Positions 23,432 through 25,065 of a stretch of 25,065 nucleotides of DNA are shown here, in pieces (position 1 is the stretch's first letter; every line of letters starts with the position of its first letter). The translations under genes were made by a program, and so were the position numbers. This DNA comes from JAEYFP01 sp964566545 (GTDB lineage: Bacteria > Bacillota > Clostridia > Lachnospirales > Lachnospiraceae), in the NCBI GenBank assembly GCA_964566545.1, contig CAZMIX010000035.1, positions 1-25,065 on the forward strand, in the 5' to 3' direction. Under the pieces are notes generated by a model. It ran no database searches and was not told the origin of the DNA. It worked only from the letters and a program-made list of their open reading frames with translations.

Positions 23432-24073
23432 CTATTCTTTCATAAGCTGCTGTGCCGAGGATGCGACTGTGCTGACAATAAAATAGCAGCTTGTGGCTCC
23501 CGCGTCCAAAACGCCCCGGGAGCGCTCTCCGAGCCGGCTTGCTCTCCCGATTTTAGCAACCATATCCTTTGTCGAGTTCCAGCCGTCACAGGCGGCTCCT
23601 TTTAAATCTTCAAGCGCCATGAAAAAACTTTTTCCTTCTGATAATGCTTTAGAATAGGCTTCCACAGCAGGGATCAGCGTGTCCAACAGCGTCTTGTCCC
23701 CCTTTTTTGCACCTCCGATTTCCTCGACTTCTTTCTTGGCGCTCTTTAGCATCCGTTCAAAGACAAAAGCGTCAATTTTTTCCTCTTGTCCGGATTCCTG
23801 TGCCAGCGCTTCGAAAAAGACGCCGTAAAGCGGCCCCATCGAGCCGCCGATCTCCGTCATTAGTGTATCACTCAGCACCTGCAGAGCTTTGGACATCGAA
23901 AGCTTTCTTCCCTGTATTTTTCCCTTACAGAGCTGAAAACCCTTGTTCATATTGATACCATGATCCCCGTCCCCGATCAGTCCGTCAATTTCACTTAAAT
24001 AGTCCTTTTTTTCATGGATGACTTCGATCAGATTTTCCACGATGACCATCCCTTCTTTATTTTTAAAATCCAT
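23432..24073 (-). CDS. dhaL: Dihydroxyacetone kinase, DhaL (ADP/ATP-binding) subunit
   Basis: 213 residues, full length. It contains the magnesium-coordinating aspartates D30, D35 and D37 (DGLIGDGDHGINMNKG), at the same positions as in E. coli DhaL. GGSMGPLYG, GDKTLLDTL and GRASRLGERSRGVLDAGA, the family nucleotide-binding and C-terminal motifs, are all present. With DhaK it phosphorylates dihydroxyacetone or a related ketose. In PTS-type systems the bound ADP is rephosphorylated by DhaM, but no DhaM gene follows here. GGGAG lies upstream of the ATG, and the gene begins 16 bases after the dhaK stop. The substrate may be another short ketose, given the neighbouring aldolase and kinase. Confidence 0.93.
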   Translation of the reverse strand: MDFKNKEGMVIVENLIEVIHEKKDYLSEIDGLIGDGDHGINMNKGFQLCKGKIQGRKLSMSKALQVLSDTLMTEIGGSMGPLYGVFFEALAQESGQEEKIDAFVFERMLKSAKKEVEEIGGAKKGDKTLLDTLIPAVEAYSKALSEGKSFFMALEDLKGAACDGWNSTKDMVAKIGRASRLGERSRGVLDAGATSCYFIVSTVASSAQQLMKE

Positions 24074-24089
24074 CGTATTCTCCCATCCC

Positions 24090-25065
24090 TTAAAGTTGTG
24101 TAAGTCCGACCGTCTGAGCCGGCATGTCGAGCAGCTCCTTTAACTCCCCGTCCAGCTTCATCAGCGTCAGGGTGACACCCCTCATGTCAAGAGAGGTAAA
24201 ATAATTCCCTACATAGGAACGGTATACCTTGATTCCCTTTTCCTTCAAAAGCCCGGCTACATTATTGTAAACGATATACTGCTCCATGACGGGCGTTGCA
24301 CCCAAACCTGAGAGCAAAATGGCGACTTCGTCGTCTTCCTGAAAGGGCAGATCCGGCAGAATAATATCTAACATCTGCGCCGCGATCTCATTTGCGGTCT
24401 TTAACGGCTGCACGCTGATGCCCGGCTCGCCGTGGTGTCCGATGCCCACCTCCATGTTCCCCTCCTCAATCCGGAAATTAGGATGCCCTACCGCCGGTAT
24501 CGTGCATGGCTTTGTTCCGATGCCTATACTCCTCGTATTATCGATGGCTTTTTGTGCTGCGTTTATTACCTCATCTAAATCAGCTCCCAAAGCCGCTTTC
24601 GCGCCGGCAATTTTCCACATCAAGATTTCTCCCGCAACGCCTCTCCTGCGCTCCTTTTCATGCAGCGGAGCGGAAGCGGCGTCATCATTGGCAACGACCG
24701 TTTTGACCGTGATGCCTTCCTTGTTTGCCATGCGAACCGCCATCTTCACATTCATGTTGTCGCCCGCATAGTTTCCATACAGGCAGGCAACGCCTCTGCC
24801 GGAATCCGCGGCCTTGATCGCATCCAAAAACGCCTGTGCCGCGGGCGAGGAAAAAATCTCACCGACCGCCACAGCATCGCACATATTTTTCCCGACATAA
24901 CCGATAAATGCCGGCTTATGGCCCGATCCGCCGCCAGTCACGATTCCGACCTTCCCCGGCAGCGGCGCATGCTTATATTTTAATACGCGCGGGTTTTCCG
25001 TCTCCACGATCAGATTGCCGTGCGCCTCCACAAAGCCCTTCAGCATGTCTTCTACTACATAATCA
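24090..25065 (-). CDS. dhaK: Dihydroxyacetone kinase, DhaK subunit, start beyond right edge
   Basis: The coding frame stays open to the window edge. Residues DYVVED precede the first internal Met and match the normal DhaK N-terminus (an MLKGF segment is usually about 15 residues in), so the true start lies outside the window. Counting from that internal Met (25046), GGGSGH at 38-43 and the substrate-binding His at 205 (GIGHHGEPGI), which forms a hemiaminal with the ketone, are present. About 318 of an expected 330 or so residues are seen. It binds dihydroxyacetone covalently and presents it to DhaL, encoded 16 bases downstream. There are no frameshifts. Whether the true substrate is dihydroxyacetone or a longer ketose such as erythrulose cannot be told from the sequence. 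Confidence 0.93.
   Translation of the reverse strand, partial: DYVVEDMLKGFVEAHGNLIVETENPRVLKYKHAPLPGKVGIVTGGGSGHKPAFIGYVGKNMCDAVAVGEIFSSPAAQAFLDAIKAADSGRGVACLYGNYAGDNMNVKMAVRMANKEGITVKTVVANDDAASAPLHEKERRRGVAGEILMWKIAGAKAALGADLDEVINAAQKAIDNTRSIGIGTKPCTIPAVGHPNFRIEEGNMEVGIGHHGEPGISVQPLKTANEIAAQMLDIILPDLPFQEDDEVAILLSGLGATPVMEQYIVYNNVAGLLKEKGIKVYRSYVGNYFTSLDMRGVTLTLMKLDGELKELLDMPAQTVGLTQL

Overview
The window looks like a chromosomal segment of an anaerobic, probably gut-type, spore-forming Firmicute, most likely Lachnospiraceae/Clostridia. This rests on the gene families present (CUT1 sugar ABC transporter with GH42, RpiR regulator, Clostridia-type thymidine kinase, LysM-GH18 spore-type hydrolase, paired PII-like/DUF1538 genes), on purine-rich Shine-Dalgarno sites before nearly every gene and on Gram-positive-type terminators. 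I cannot name a genus. No rRNA, tRNA, CRISPR, phage or transposase gene is visible.

Region 1 (1-7391) is a sugar uptake and sensing unit. On the minus strand lie a lipoprotein solute-binding protein, two permeases and the 5' part of a GH42 beta-galactosidase running off the left edge. Upstream is a second, membrane-anchored paralogue of the binding protein. It is transcribed divergently from a 7-TM histidine kinase and a NarL-type response regulator on the plus strand. The layout suggests that a binding protein acts as sensor input for the kinase, which then controls the transporter/galactosidase operon. A run of 100 Ns (2000-2099) is flanked by identical 55-bp copies and is almost certainly a false scaffold gap.

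Region 2 (7429-13848, all minus) holds a secreted metallophosphoesterase, a CASTOR/POLLUX-type RCK ion channel, thymidine kinase and a MotA/MotB stator-type pair. An intergenic stretch with a perfect 20-bp hairpin separates the first two.

Region 3 (14188-18580, all minus) is an ion-transport set: a KUP potassium transporter, a duplicated DUF1538 membrane protein and two small PII-like proteins. The DUF1538 gene has a near-consensus promoter placed so that its mRNA would be leaderless.

Region 4 (18714-25065, all minus) is a carbohydrate-catabolism cluster: DhaK (cut by the right edge), DhaL, an RpiR regulator, a class II ketose-bisphosphate-type aldolase, an FGGY kinase and a LysM-GH18 protein. 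The rpiR upstream region has a strong promoter and two TTTYATGAAA sites exactly 30 bp apart, the first over the predicted start of transcription, which suggests autoregulation. The sugar substrate is not evident.

Four start codons were moved from the longest open frame to the one supported by a ribosome binding site (metallophosphoesterase, motA, the distal PII-like gene, GH18). DhaK was extended to the window edge.
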